16,164 nucleotides of DNA from Bacteroidales bacterium UBA6408 (GTDB lineage Bacteria > Bacteroidota > Bacteroidia > Bacteroidales > UBA932). Positions within the stretch are counted from its first letter, which is position 1. Each line of letters begins with the position of its first letter. Shown here piece after piece: positions 6,476 to 13,555 of this stretch. The notes under the pieces are model-generated. The model was not told where the DNA came from, did not search any database, and saw only the letters and a list, made by a program, of their open reading frames with translations. The DNA is taken from contig DJPQ01000020.1 of assembly GCA_002439805.1 (NCBI GenBank), positions 3,367-19,530 of the forward strand. Reading direction: 5' to 3'. The position numbers and the translations under genes were made by a program.

Positions 6476-7471
6476 ATGAAAAGGATTGCTTACATTGCAG
6501 TCGTTGCATTGGCTGTCGTCGCCTGCAACAAAGAGGAGGGGGGGGCAAAGATTGACTCCATCAAAGTGGTTCCCGAAACAAAGACGCTCTACACGGACGA
6601 GGCTCTGCCTGAGCTTGCGGTTGTCCTTGAGCCTGAGGATGCGGACGTCACCGTCGAATGGACTTCAAGCGACCCGGAGATCGTGACCGTTTCCGACAAG
6701 GGAGAGCTTGCATTCGCGGTGAAGGACATCGAGGATGCTGAAAAGACCGTGACAATCACTGCAAAGGCCGGCGAACAGACTGCCGACTGCGTGCTCACCG
6801 TGAAGGGGCAGATTTCAAGATATGAGGTGCTGGATTTCACAGCGGACTTCGGATTCAAGATGCTTGACAGGAACGTCGGCGCGAAGACCAAGGAGGAAGT
6901 CGGAAACTACTATCAGTGGGGAAAGAACACTCCGGTTGCCGCAAACGACGAGGCCGAGGTGAACGCGAACTACGATGCCGAGTGGGGCACCGCAAGCGAG
7001 GGATTCGCTGACTGGACGGTTGCGGAGAACACCCCTTGCCCTAAGGGCTGGAGCCTGCCTGCCGGAGATGCTCTGACGAAATTGAATGAGTATTGCGACA
7101 TCATACAGACCTATGAATTTGAATGGTGGGTAATTGAGGTGGATGCAGACCAGCTCACCTACTCGAAAGCGCAATATAATGCCGCAGTCGAGAAATTTAA
7201 TTCTTTCCAATTCATCACCACCGGAAAATTTGCATACTACACCAAAGACAAAAACAGAATTTTCGGAAAGACAAATCTCGCAGGTCAGTCATTCTGGATT
7301 GGAGAAAATGGGACCAAAGAAGAAACGGACAAAGAGACTGGCGAAACAACGACAACACCGTTTGCAAAATACTACGAATATATGAATGATGCCCCAAGTG
7401 TTGCAAGTGGGGATTATACGACTGCAATCCCTGTCCGCTGCGTGAAGTCAACTGTCGCTCCCATAGAATAA
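6476..7471 (+). CDS. Surface lipoprotein with BIG2-type Ig-like and FISUMP-like domains
   Basis: A 331-aa predicted lipoprotein: MKRIAYIAVVALAVVAC gives Cys17, followed by NKEEGG, a surface-export-type signal. Residues about 24-110 fit a bacterial Ig-like group 2 domain (VEWTSSDPEIVTVSDKGEL is its signature region; VTITAKAGE and CVLTV follow). Residues about 125-325 resemble the Fibrobacter succinogenes major paralogous (FISUMP) domain: LDRNVGA, YYQWG (145-149), PCPKGWSLPAGD (187-198) and a terminal IPVRCVK. Such proteins are common surface or adhesin-like proteins in Bacteroidetes, with no known catalytic activity. It has its own promoter and a 139-bp gap to the TonB receptor. Base composition falls after about 7080: by hand count 6841-6900 is about 55% G+C and 7201-7260 about 35%, suggesting a mosaic or rapidly evolving 3' part. 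Domain calls are good; the role is inferred. Confidence 0.8.
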   Translation: MKRIAYIAVVALAVVACNKEEGGAKIDSIKVVPETKTLYTDEALPELAVVLEPEDADVTVEWTSSDPEIVTVSDKGELAFAVKDIEDAEKTVTITAKAGEQTADCVLTVKGQISRYEVLDFTADFGFKMLDRNVGAKTKEEVGNYYQWGKNTPVAANDEAEVNANYDAEWGTASEGFADWTVAENTPCPKGWSLPAGDALTKLNEYCDIIQTYEFEWWVIEVDADQLTYSKAQYNAAVEKFNSFQFITTGKFAYYTKDKNRIFGKTNLAGQSFWIGENGTKEETDKETGETTTTPFAKYYEYMNDAPSVASGDYTTAIPVRCVKSTVAPIE

Positions 7472-7522
7472 ATAATTGTCCTTGCAGCAATTACGAGCCA
7501 ACGTTACAGTCACGAGTCCCGC

Positions 7523-7611
7523 TGTCATTCCGAGCGAAGCCGAGGAATCTTTATGGCAGAGAAGGAGATTCGTCCAAAAGACCGGAACCAATCCGGAATG
7601 AACGGATGACA
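7523..7611. repeat. Degenerate dispersed palindromic repeat (REP/MITE-like)
   Basis: The nested inverted repeats are visible directly: TCATTCCG (7525-7532) pairs with CGGAATGA (7594-7601), and inside it GAATCT (7545-7550) pairs with AGATTC (7566-7571). ATTCC (7527-7531) also pairs locally with GGAAT (7544-7548). From general knowledge, TCATTCCGAGCGAAGC followed by GAGGAATCT is a widespread dispersed intergenic element in bacterial genomes, and this looks like a decayed copy. The outer ends, TGTCAT and ATGACA, reach the first base of the TonB receptor gene. Confidence 0.6.
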
Positions 7612-10394
7612 TGAAACATCTGAAGAAGGTAATATCCTTTATGATTTTACTCGGAACGGCGTGCCGCCTTGCGGCCGCTGCTCCGAGTAAAGTCGATGTT
7701 AGGGTGCTCGTAAGTTCAAAGGAGAGCGGCGAGCCGCTGGCAGGAGTAGTGGTGGGATTCCCGGACTGCGGAATCTATGCCGCGAGCGAGACTGACGGCG
7801 AGGCTGTGCTGAAAGGGGTGCCCGAGGGGAAACGGAAACTCTCGGCGCAGATGATCGGGATGCTGGACTACGAGGCCGAGGTCAGGGTGAGCGCGGGGAT
7901 GTCCCCCGTGCCGGTCGTGATGACAGAGTCCTCGTTCAGGCTTGACGACGTGGTGGTGACCGCCCGTTCCGGAGCCGTCGGGGCATCCACGGCGTCGAGC
8001 ATCTCGCGCACGGCCATAGACCACCTTCAGGCCACGTCTCTGGGCGACATAATGGAACTCCTTCCGGGACAGCTTGCCTCGAATCCGTCCCTCACCTCGG
8101 CAAGCAAGGCCACGATCAGGCAGGTGGGAACCGACGCCATGAACAGCCTCGGAACCTCAATCATCGTGAACGGGGCGCCGGTCTCCAACAACGCAAACCT
8201 CCAGGTGGGCAACACAGCCACGAGCGGAACGCTCACCTCCGGCTACTCATCGACGGCCGGCTCCGGGGTGGACCTCAGACAGATTTCAGTCGATAACGTC
8301 GAGTCCGTCGATGTCATCCGGGGCATCCCGTCCGTTGAATACGGAGACCTCACCTCCGGAGTCATAATCGTGAACCCGAAGGCCGGGGAATATCCCTTCC
8401 GCATAAGGACGAAGATAAACCCGACGCTCACCCAGGCGTCTGTCAGCAAGGGATTCGCCCTCGGGAAAAACGGCGGTGCGCTCAGCGCGGACTTCGACTA
8501 CGCATCGGCCCTCGCCGACGAACGCAGACCCTACCAGCAGTACCGCCGCATCACCGCGAATCTCCTCTATTCCAAGACATTCGCCGAAAAGCTCCGCACC
8601 ACGACCGGACTCGGATTCTATTCCGACATCGACGCGCAGAAACTCGACCCGACGGACACCAAGTACCAGAGGAAGCGCTCGGCGGAGAACATGGGCTTCA
8701 AGTTCAACACCAACATCAACTGGCAGACCGACCTCTCCTTTCTCAAGAGCGTGAAGTTCAACCTGTCGGCCAGCTATGCCGAGCAGAAGGGCTACACCCA
8801 GGAAATCAAGGGGAATTTCGGCTATATGGTGACCTCCGCGATGACCGACGGCACAGTGGCTGCAAATGTCAGCGGGCCGGTCTATGACAACCTCGGCAAC
8901 AAGCTGACCAACACGGACACGCCGGGGCACTCCGCCTCGACCAACATACTCCCCTACGAATTCCTCACGCAGATGACCACCTACGGGAAGCCGCTCAATG
9001 TCTTTGCCAAGGCCGTGGCCAATATGTTCACGGAGTTCTGGGGCATAGGCAACCGCATCATCGGCGGAGCAGAGTGGAAAACGGACGTGAACTTCGGCCG
9101 GGGCAAGGTGTTCGACCCGCTCATGCCGCCGTCAAGCGGGCTGAGGATGCGTCCCTACACCGACATTCCGGCTCTCAACCAGTTCTCCATCTACGCCGAG
9201 GACAACATTTCCAGGACGCTGTGGAACAGGGAGTTGAAAGTGCAGCTGGGACTGCGATTCGATCTCGTGCAGCCCGGGCGCAGCGAGATGATGAATGCCC
9301 TCTCTCCGCGAATCAACGCATCTTTCGAGCTCGTTCCCAAGATGCTGAAGCTGCGCGGGGGCTGGGGCATCACGGCCAAGGCGCCGCCGCTTGTCTATCT
9401 CTACCCGGACAAGGCCTATTTCGATTTCGTGAACTACAGCAACATAGGCATGACCGGAGTAAGCGAGGAACAGGAACTCAGCGTCCTTACGACAAAGGTC
9501 TATGACACCGCCAACAGCCGTCTGAAGATGGCGAAGAACAGAAAGTCGGAAATCGGGCTTGACTTCGAGTGGGCGGGCATGAGGATGAGCGTCACGGCCT
9601 ACCGCGAACTGCTGCGCAACGGCTACTCGTTCGGCATGGACCACAGCTGCTTCCATCTCTTTGAACTCAAGAAATACGAGGGCATCGAACGCGAGGGGAC
9701 ATATCCCCTGCTGAAATACAGCGACGCGACAAATGTCGTGGTGAGCTATTACAAGCCGCTGAACAGCAATGTGAATGACTCGAGGGGCGTGGAGTTCGAC
9801 CTCGATTTCGGACAGATTAAGCCCATCCGCACGTCGTTCGTCCTGACGGGGGCATATATGGTCTCGGATTCATATTCCTCGACGGAATCATATTTCCAGA
9901 AGAATCCGGATCCGAAGACGGGCTACAAGGACATCGGAGTATATGCCGCAGGCGACGGTAGCCGCTATTCACGGTTCTCGACGAACCTGAGGGTGATACA
10001 CAATATCCCGAAAATCGGATTCGTAGTATCGATGGCCGTGCAGACGATTTGGAGCGACACCCACGAATATCTCGGAACGGAGAACATCCGCCCGATAGGG
10101 TACATCAGCGCGTCGAACCTCAAATATACGGCGCTCGCGGAGGGAGACCCGATAAGCGAGGACATCCAGAAGCAGATTTTGGACAACAGGCTCATCAAGG
10201 AAACGCACAAGCCGCTGTGGCTCTGCAATTTAAGAGTGACGAAGGAAATCGGGGAATATCTCGGCTTCACATTCTTCCTCAACAATGTCTTCCGCACTAA
10301 CCCGCTGGAGGAGAGCAAGAGGAATCCGGGCACATGGTCGAGTTCGCGCAATCCGTCGCAGTTCTTCGGGATTGAGGCGTGGTTCAAGTTCTGA
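7611..10394 (+). CDS. TonB-dependent outer-membrane receptor (no SusD partner)
   Basis: A 927-aa outer-membrane active-transport channel driven by TonB-ExbBD. A signal peptide (MKHLKKVISFMILL, cleavage near Ala24) is followed by a carboxypeptidase-regulatory-like beta domain (about 28-106: PLAGVVVGF, then a Gly/Lys-rich loop). A TonB-box-like segment LDDVVVTAR (111-119) leads into the plug (about 120-258), which contains IMELLPGQLAS, the IIVNGAPVSN loop and VDVIRGIPSVEYGDLTSG. The remainder is the 22-strand-type barrel, ending in FFGIEAWFKF with the usual terminal Phe. No susD follows; the next genes encode DUF4876 and DUF6850 proteins. The receptor is therefore not a canonical glycan SusC, and its substrate is unknown. 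A palindromic repeat directly abuts the ATG, so its translation-initiation region derives from that element. Receptor identity is certain. Confidence 0.92.
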   Translation: MKHLKKVISFMILLGTACRLAAAAPSKVDVRVLVSSKESGEPLAGVVVGFPDCGIYAASETDGEAVLKGVPEGKRKLSAQMIGMLDYEAEVRVSAGMSPVPVVMTESSFRLDDVVVTARSGAVGASTASSISRTAIDHLQATSLGDIMELLPGQLASNPSLTSASKATIRQVGTDAMNSLGTSIIVNGAPVSNNANLQVGNTATSGTLTSGYSSTAGSGVDLRQISVDNVESVDVIRGIPSVEYGDLTSGVIIVNPKAGEYPFRIRTKINPTLTQASVSKGFALGKNGGALSADFDYASALADERRPYQQYRRITANLLYSKTFAEKLRTTTGLGFYSDIDAQKLDPTDTKYQRKRSAENMGFKFNTNINWQTDLSFLKSVKFNLSASYAEQKGYTQEIKGNFGYMVTSAMTDGTVAANVSGPVYDNLGNKLTNTDTPGHSASTNILPYEFLTQMTTYGKPLNVFAKAVANMFTEFWGIGNRIIGGAEWKTDVNFGRGKVFDPLMPPSSGLRMRPYTDIPALNQFSIYAEDNISRTLWNRELKVQLGLRFDLVQPGRSEMMNALSPRINASFELVPKMLKLRGGWGITAKAPPLVYLYPDKAYFDFVNYSNIGMTGVSEEQELSVLTTKVYDTANSRLKMAKNRKSEIGLDFEWAGMRMSVTAYRELLRNGYSFGMDHSCFHLFELKKYEGIEREGTYPLLKYSDATNVVVSYYKPLNSNVNDSRGVEFDLDFGQIKPIRTSFVLTGAYMVSDSYSSTESYFQKNPDPKTGYKDIGVYAAGDGSRYSRFSTNLRVIHNIPKIGFVVSMAVQTIWSDTHEYLGTENIRPIGYISASNLKYTALAEGDPISEDIQKQILDNRLIKETHKPLWLCNLRVTKEIGEYLGFTFFLNNVFRTNPLEESKRNPGTWSSSRNPSQFFGIEAWFKF

Positions 10395-10514
10395 CGGGCG
10401 AAGCCGAGGGAAGGGGTGTCACGGGCCAGGAGAGTCACGGGAAAAAGAGTTTCTGAAAGAAGGGGCACTGAAAAGAAGGGGCACTGAAAAGAAGTTAAAC
10501 ATTTGGGAATTGAA
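10395..10514 (+). other. Gap between the TonB receptor and DUF4876 genes
   Basis: The 120-bp gap contains GCGAAGCCGAGG (10398-10409), identical to 12 bp of the palindromic repeat before the receptor (7534-7545). It also has a GTCACGGG direct repeat (10418-10425 and 10434-10441) and the 16-bp tandem repeat at 10460-10491. I see no terminator hairpin with a U-tract, so co-transcription of the two genes is plausible. Confidence 0.5.
10460..10491 (+). repeat. Two exact 16-bp tandem repeats upstream of the DUF4876 gene
   Basis: AAGGGGCACTGAAAAG occurs at 10460-10475 and again at 10476-10491, followed by a partial AAG; CTGAAAG just before (10453-10459) may be the end of a decayed third copy. The array ends 23 bp before ATG 10515. 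Each unit carries an AAGGGG purine run that could act as a Shine-Dalgarno-like site, so copy number might tune translation. Confidence 0.7.
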
Positions 10515-11807
10515 ATGAAAGGCTTTGGCAACATAGGAATTTGGAATCAGGCGAGGGCGATGCTGCATGGCTGTGCCCTTGCGGCGGCCGTGATGTCGGC
10601 ACTTCTGCTTGGGGGATGCTTCCGCGACGAGGTGCCTTCGAGCCAGTTCGTCAGCGATTTCGAGATGCGGTTCAGCTATGGAGAGTTCGGGAACGGAAGG
10701 CCGTTCTCGACTCCCCTGTCGGTGCTGATGACCAACACGACCGAGCAGTTCAGCTACAGCCTCGAAAGCGGGGCGGACGGGGTCGTGGCGGTGAGCGGAA
10801 TCATGCCGGGGCAATACACGGTGACGGTTTCCGGGAGCCTCACGGCGGAGGAGGCCGCGTCGGTCGGAACGGACACGGACGGGGAGCCGCTCTACCTCTC
10901 GGGGTTCATCAGCGGTCTTGGACTGCATCTGGAGGCCGCGCCGCAGCTGCCGGAGACAAGGCTCATCGCCGCGTCCGCGAGCCCCGTGATTTTCAAGGAA
11001 CTCTACTATTCGGGCTCCACCACTCCAAACAACGGAAGCTACCGCAACGACACCTTCTTCTCGATTTACAACAATTCATCCAAGCCGCAGGACATCGGAA
11101 ACCTCTACATAGGGATGAACGAGTTTTACGGAGGACTTGGGGAAGCCGGGCCGCTGTGGCCGGGAGAGGAAGCCGGGAACTACACCCACGCCTATCTGAA
11201 AAGCGTCTGGAAGATTGTCTCCGGAGGAAAGCCGTTCGTGATGCAGCCGGGGCAGACGGCGGTGATTGCGACCATGGCGGCCCCGCACAACAAGGACGCG
11301 GCCTACAATCTGAACTCGCCCGTAGATTTGTCCGGAGCCGATTTCGAGGCCTATGTGAACGACCCTGAGAACAAGTATCCGGATTTCGACGCGGCTAACA
11401 TGGAGATGTCGTTCTGGCCGGACTACGGCTACCTGTGGCGGCCGAGCGTGTTCGGGCAGGGAATGGTGCTGCTCAAGGCAACTCCGGAGGAATTTGCATC
11501 TTTTGAGAGAGTCACGCTCCCGGAAACCTTTCAGGATCCGTTTGAGGACGAGGAGTACTGGAACTGCCTGAAAGTGCCGTACGACCATGTGGTCGATGCC
11601 GTTGACCTCATTCAGAACGAGACGGCGACGGGAACGAAGCGGTTCTCTCCCGTGCTTGATGCGGGATTCGCCACCGTGGCAAGAACCTATGCCGGGCTGA
11701 GCGTGCGCAGGAAGGTTCTGTCTTCGACCGACGGGCGCGTGCGTCTTCAGGACACGAACAACTCGACCGCAGACTTTGAAATCAACGAAAAACCATTGTC
11801 GGAATGA
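10515..11807 (+). CDS. DUF4876 outer-membrane lipoprotein
   Basis: Predicted lipoprotein of 430 aa from ATG 10515. A TTG at 10503 is in frame but unlikely, and ATG 10560 would still leave a usable signal peptide. The lipobox is LGGC (Cys35), followed by FRDE. Residues about 40-140 form a beta-rich region, possibly transthyretin/carboxypeptidase-regulatory-like, ending before PETRLIA. The DUF4876 core starts near residue 157 with VIFKELYYSGSTTPNNGSY, then FFSIYNNSS and IGNLYIGMNEFYGG. It continues with AVIATMAAPHNKDA, the SPVDLSGADFEAYVND segment and SFWPDYGYLWRPS. The SIYNNSS...IGNLYI pattern recalls lamin-tail-like beta sandwiches; this is my inference. No function is established to my knowledge. 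It lies between the receptor and the DUF6850 barrel gene, overlapping the latter by 4 bp (ATGA), so it is probably the receptor's surface partner, replacing SusD. Confidence 0.82.
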   Translation: MKGFGNIGIWNQARAMLHGCALAAAVMSALLLGGCFRDEVPSSQFVSDFEMRFSYGEFGNGRPFSTPLSVLMTNTTEQFSYSLESGADGVVAVSGIMPGQYTVTVSGSLTAEEAASVGTDTDGEPLYLSGFISGLGLHLEAAPQLPETRLIAASASPVIFKELYYSGSTTPNNGSYRNDTFFSIYNNSSKPQDIGNLYIGMNEFYGGLGEAGPLWPGEEAGNYTHAYLKSVWKIVSGGKPFVMQPGQTAVIATMAAPHNKDAAYNLNSPVDLSGADFEAYVNDPENKYPDFDAANMEMSFWPDYGYLWRPSVFGQGMVLLKATPEEFASFERVTLPETFQDPFEDEEYWNCLKVPYDHVVDAVDLIQNETATGTKRFSPVLDAGFATVARTYAGLSVRRKVLSSTDGRVRLQDTNNSTADFEINEKPLSE

Positions 11808-13429
11808 AGGATATGAGGAAATATAAGACTTCGTGTATATACTGCCGGAATGTTTTTTCCCGTGGAGCACAGGGCTTTATCGCGACAGTCCTTCTCATGG
11901 CTGCATTGGCCGCAGGCGTTCCCCGCTCCGTCTCCGCGCAGGAAAGGCAGCTGAACGCGGCCGACATGGAATGCGCCAAACCGACGGAGGGTTACGGACA
12001 GGCCGTGCTCGGGGCCGACTTCGAGACGGGAACCTTCCACAGGGCGCAGGATGCGGCGACAAAGACCGGGATATTCTTCAACGCCGACGGTGAGAGGCAG
12101 GTGGGGAGATTCTATCTCAAGGGAGACTTCCGCTTCAGGCAGTCCTTCGAGAACGACGTGCGCTTCGCCTCGACATTCAACCCGCTTCGGGCCATGCCGT
12201 ATGTCATAGCCGACAGCACCGGAGGAAACTGGAAGAAGCAGTCCTACGCGATGTGGGCGGACATCTCCACGCCGATTGTAAAAGGCCTGCTGAACGCGGG
12301 GCTCGCGATGGACCTCGACGTCGGGAGGGGCGCGAAAAAGATTGACCCGCGTCCGCAGGCGGGTATGTGCCGCATTGAGATAAAGCCTTCACTCTCATTC
12401 AGTTTCCTGAATCGCCTTTCAGCCTCGGCAGGATTCATCTACGGGCTCTACCGCGAGACATCGAACCTCATTCTCTACGACTCCTCGCAGCCGCAGAAGC
12501 TCTATCTGCTGAAGGGACTGGGGCAATATACCTACGAGGTGTTCAGCAGCACGGAGAGGGAGCGGAAATATGAGGGGACGACTCTCGGGGGCAGCCTCAA
12601 CATACGGAACACAAACAGTTTCGGGGTCATAAGTCTCTATGGGGATTACCGCAACGGCCTTGAGAAGGTCTTTGACATAGACTACAACAAGCCCCATGAC
12701 CGGGGCAACTACTACACGCACGACTTTCGGGCAGGACTCTCCCTTGACGCCCCGAGGGAAGGCTCGGCGCGCCGGGGCACGGAAATGAAGATTGAATACA
12801 GCGGTCTGCGCCACTCGGGACGCGAGTTCGTGCAGCATTTCGACTCGTCGCCCCGGGTAAACGGCTGGGTGACGGACTCCGAGCTCCCGGGGCGATACAC
12901 TAACCGTGAGGACCATGTCAGCGGCGATGTCCGCTTTTTCCTCAACGACAGGAATGCGCTGCGTAAAAGTTGGGTGTTCTCCGCAGCGGCGGAATGGAAC
13001 AGATGCGAGCAGAACTACAGCGCTGCCGGAGCGCGGGAACTGATAAGAAACATGAGGCTCGCGCTCGGAATGCAGAAGATAATCCGCACACGCGGAGGCG
13101 TTCTCGACCTCGGATGTCTGGCAAGAATCTCGCGCGGTCTCGGCAGCCACCTCGACTACACTCCCCGCGAGACGGACGACACTCACATCGCAGTCGATCT
13201 GATTGACCACGACTTCGCCCTTCCTTCCAACTGGCATTACATCCGCCTTGAGGCCGGCTACATATGGAATCTCAAGCATGAAAGGGCACTCAGTCTGAAT
13301 GCCTCGACTTTCTTCAAGTCTTCCGAACGCGACCGCCGCAGCAAGGGCGAGAGCGGCCTCGAAATAGACAGCGCCCCAGGCCGCTGGTGGCGTTCCGGCT
13401 GCCTCCTCTCCGTCGGCCTCCGGTTCTAG
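11804..13429 (+). CDS. DUF6850-family outer-membrane beta-barrel protein
   Basis: A 541-aa protein whose start overlaps the DUF4876 stop as ATGA, indicating translational coupling. An alternative ATG at 11813, behind AAGGAT, would shorten it by 3 aa. A long signal peptide (hydrophobic core IATVLLMAALAAG) is cleaved near SVSA-QE (residue 45). The rest alternates short amphipathic strands and turns (FYLKGDFRFRQSF, LNAGLAMDLDVGRGAKK, RIEIKPSLSFSFLNRLSASA), features DPRPQAG and GLGQYTYEVFSS, and ends in Phe (LLSVGLRF), as expected of an outer-membrane barrel. The match to DUF6850 is from memory of family sequences. Function is unknown. Coupling to the DUF4876 gene and position after a SusD-less TonB receptor suggest an outer-membrane complex with those two. 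I see no clear plus-strand terminator after it. Confidence 0.82.
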   Translation: MKDMRKYKTSCIYCRNVFSRGAQGFIATVLLMAALAAGVPRSVSAQERQLNAADMECAKPTEGYGQAVLGADFETGTFHRAQDAATKTGIFFNADGERQVGRFYLKGDFRFRQSFENDVRFASTFNPLRAMPYVIADSTGGNWKKQSYAMWADISTPIVKGLLNAGLAMDLDVGRGAKKIDPRPQAGMCRIEIKPSLSFSFLNRLSASAGFIYGLYRETSNLILYDSSQPQKLYLLKGLGQYTYEVFSSTERERKYEGTTLGGSLNIRNTNSFGVISLYGDYRNGLEKVFDIDYNKPHDRGNYYTHDFRAGLSLDAPREGSARRGTEMKIEYSGLRHSGREFVQHFDSSPRVNGWVTDSELPGRYTNREDHVSGDVRFFLNDRNALRKSWVFSAAAEWNRCEQNYSAAGARELIRNMRLALGMQKIIRTRGGVLDLGCLARISRGLGSHLDYTPRETDDTHIAVDLIDHDFALPSNWHYIRLEAGYIWNLKHERALSLNASTFFKSSERDRRSKGESGLEIDSAPGRWWRSGCLLSVGLRF

Positions 13430-13498
13430 ATGATGATGCAGCCCGCCGCTCAGCCCGAACAAGGATTTCTCAAAGACATCAGCTGAATACAAAGAAAA

Positions 13499-13528
13499 CG
13501 GTCAGCGCCAATGAAAAGACGCTGACCG
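13499..13528 (-). terminator. Rho-independent terminator of the minus-strand SDR-GH20 operon
   Basis: CGGTCAGCG (13499-13507) and CGCTGACCG (13520-13528) form a perfect 9-bp stem with a 12-nt loop. Read on the minus strand, the stem starts 27 nt after the GH20 stop and is followed by TTTTCTTTG, a U-rich tail. On the plus strand the following bases are not T-rich, so it should act mainly for GH20. Confidence 0.75.
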
Positions 13529-13555
13529 GCAATGTGTTTCACGAGTTGAGGCACA

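Noticed and set aside
7473..7493. TAATTG/CAATTA inverted repeat just after the lipoprotein stop codon, possible terminator
   Set aside because: The stem is only 6 bp and almost all A/T, with no U-tract. It is too weak to call.
7641..7664. Possible lipobox (GTAC, Cys18) in the TonB receptor signal peptide
   Set aside because: The -3 position is Gly rather than Leu/Val/Ile. TonB receptors are barrels, not lipoproteins, and an ordinary cleavage site near AAAA fits better.
12419..13492. Long open frame on the minus strand opposite the DUF6850 gene (357 codons)
   Set aside because: It is antisense to a barrel gene with a signal peptide and a coupled start. The translation shows no known family, and it runs into the GH20 terminator region.
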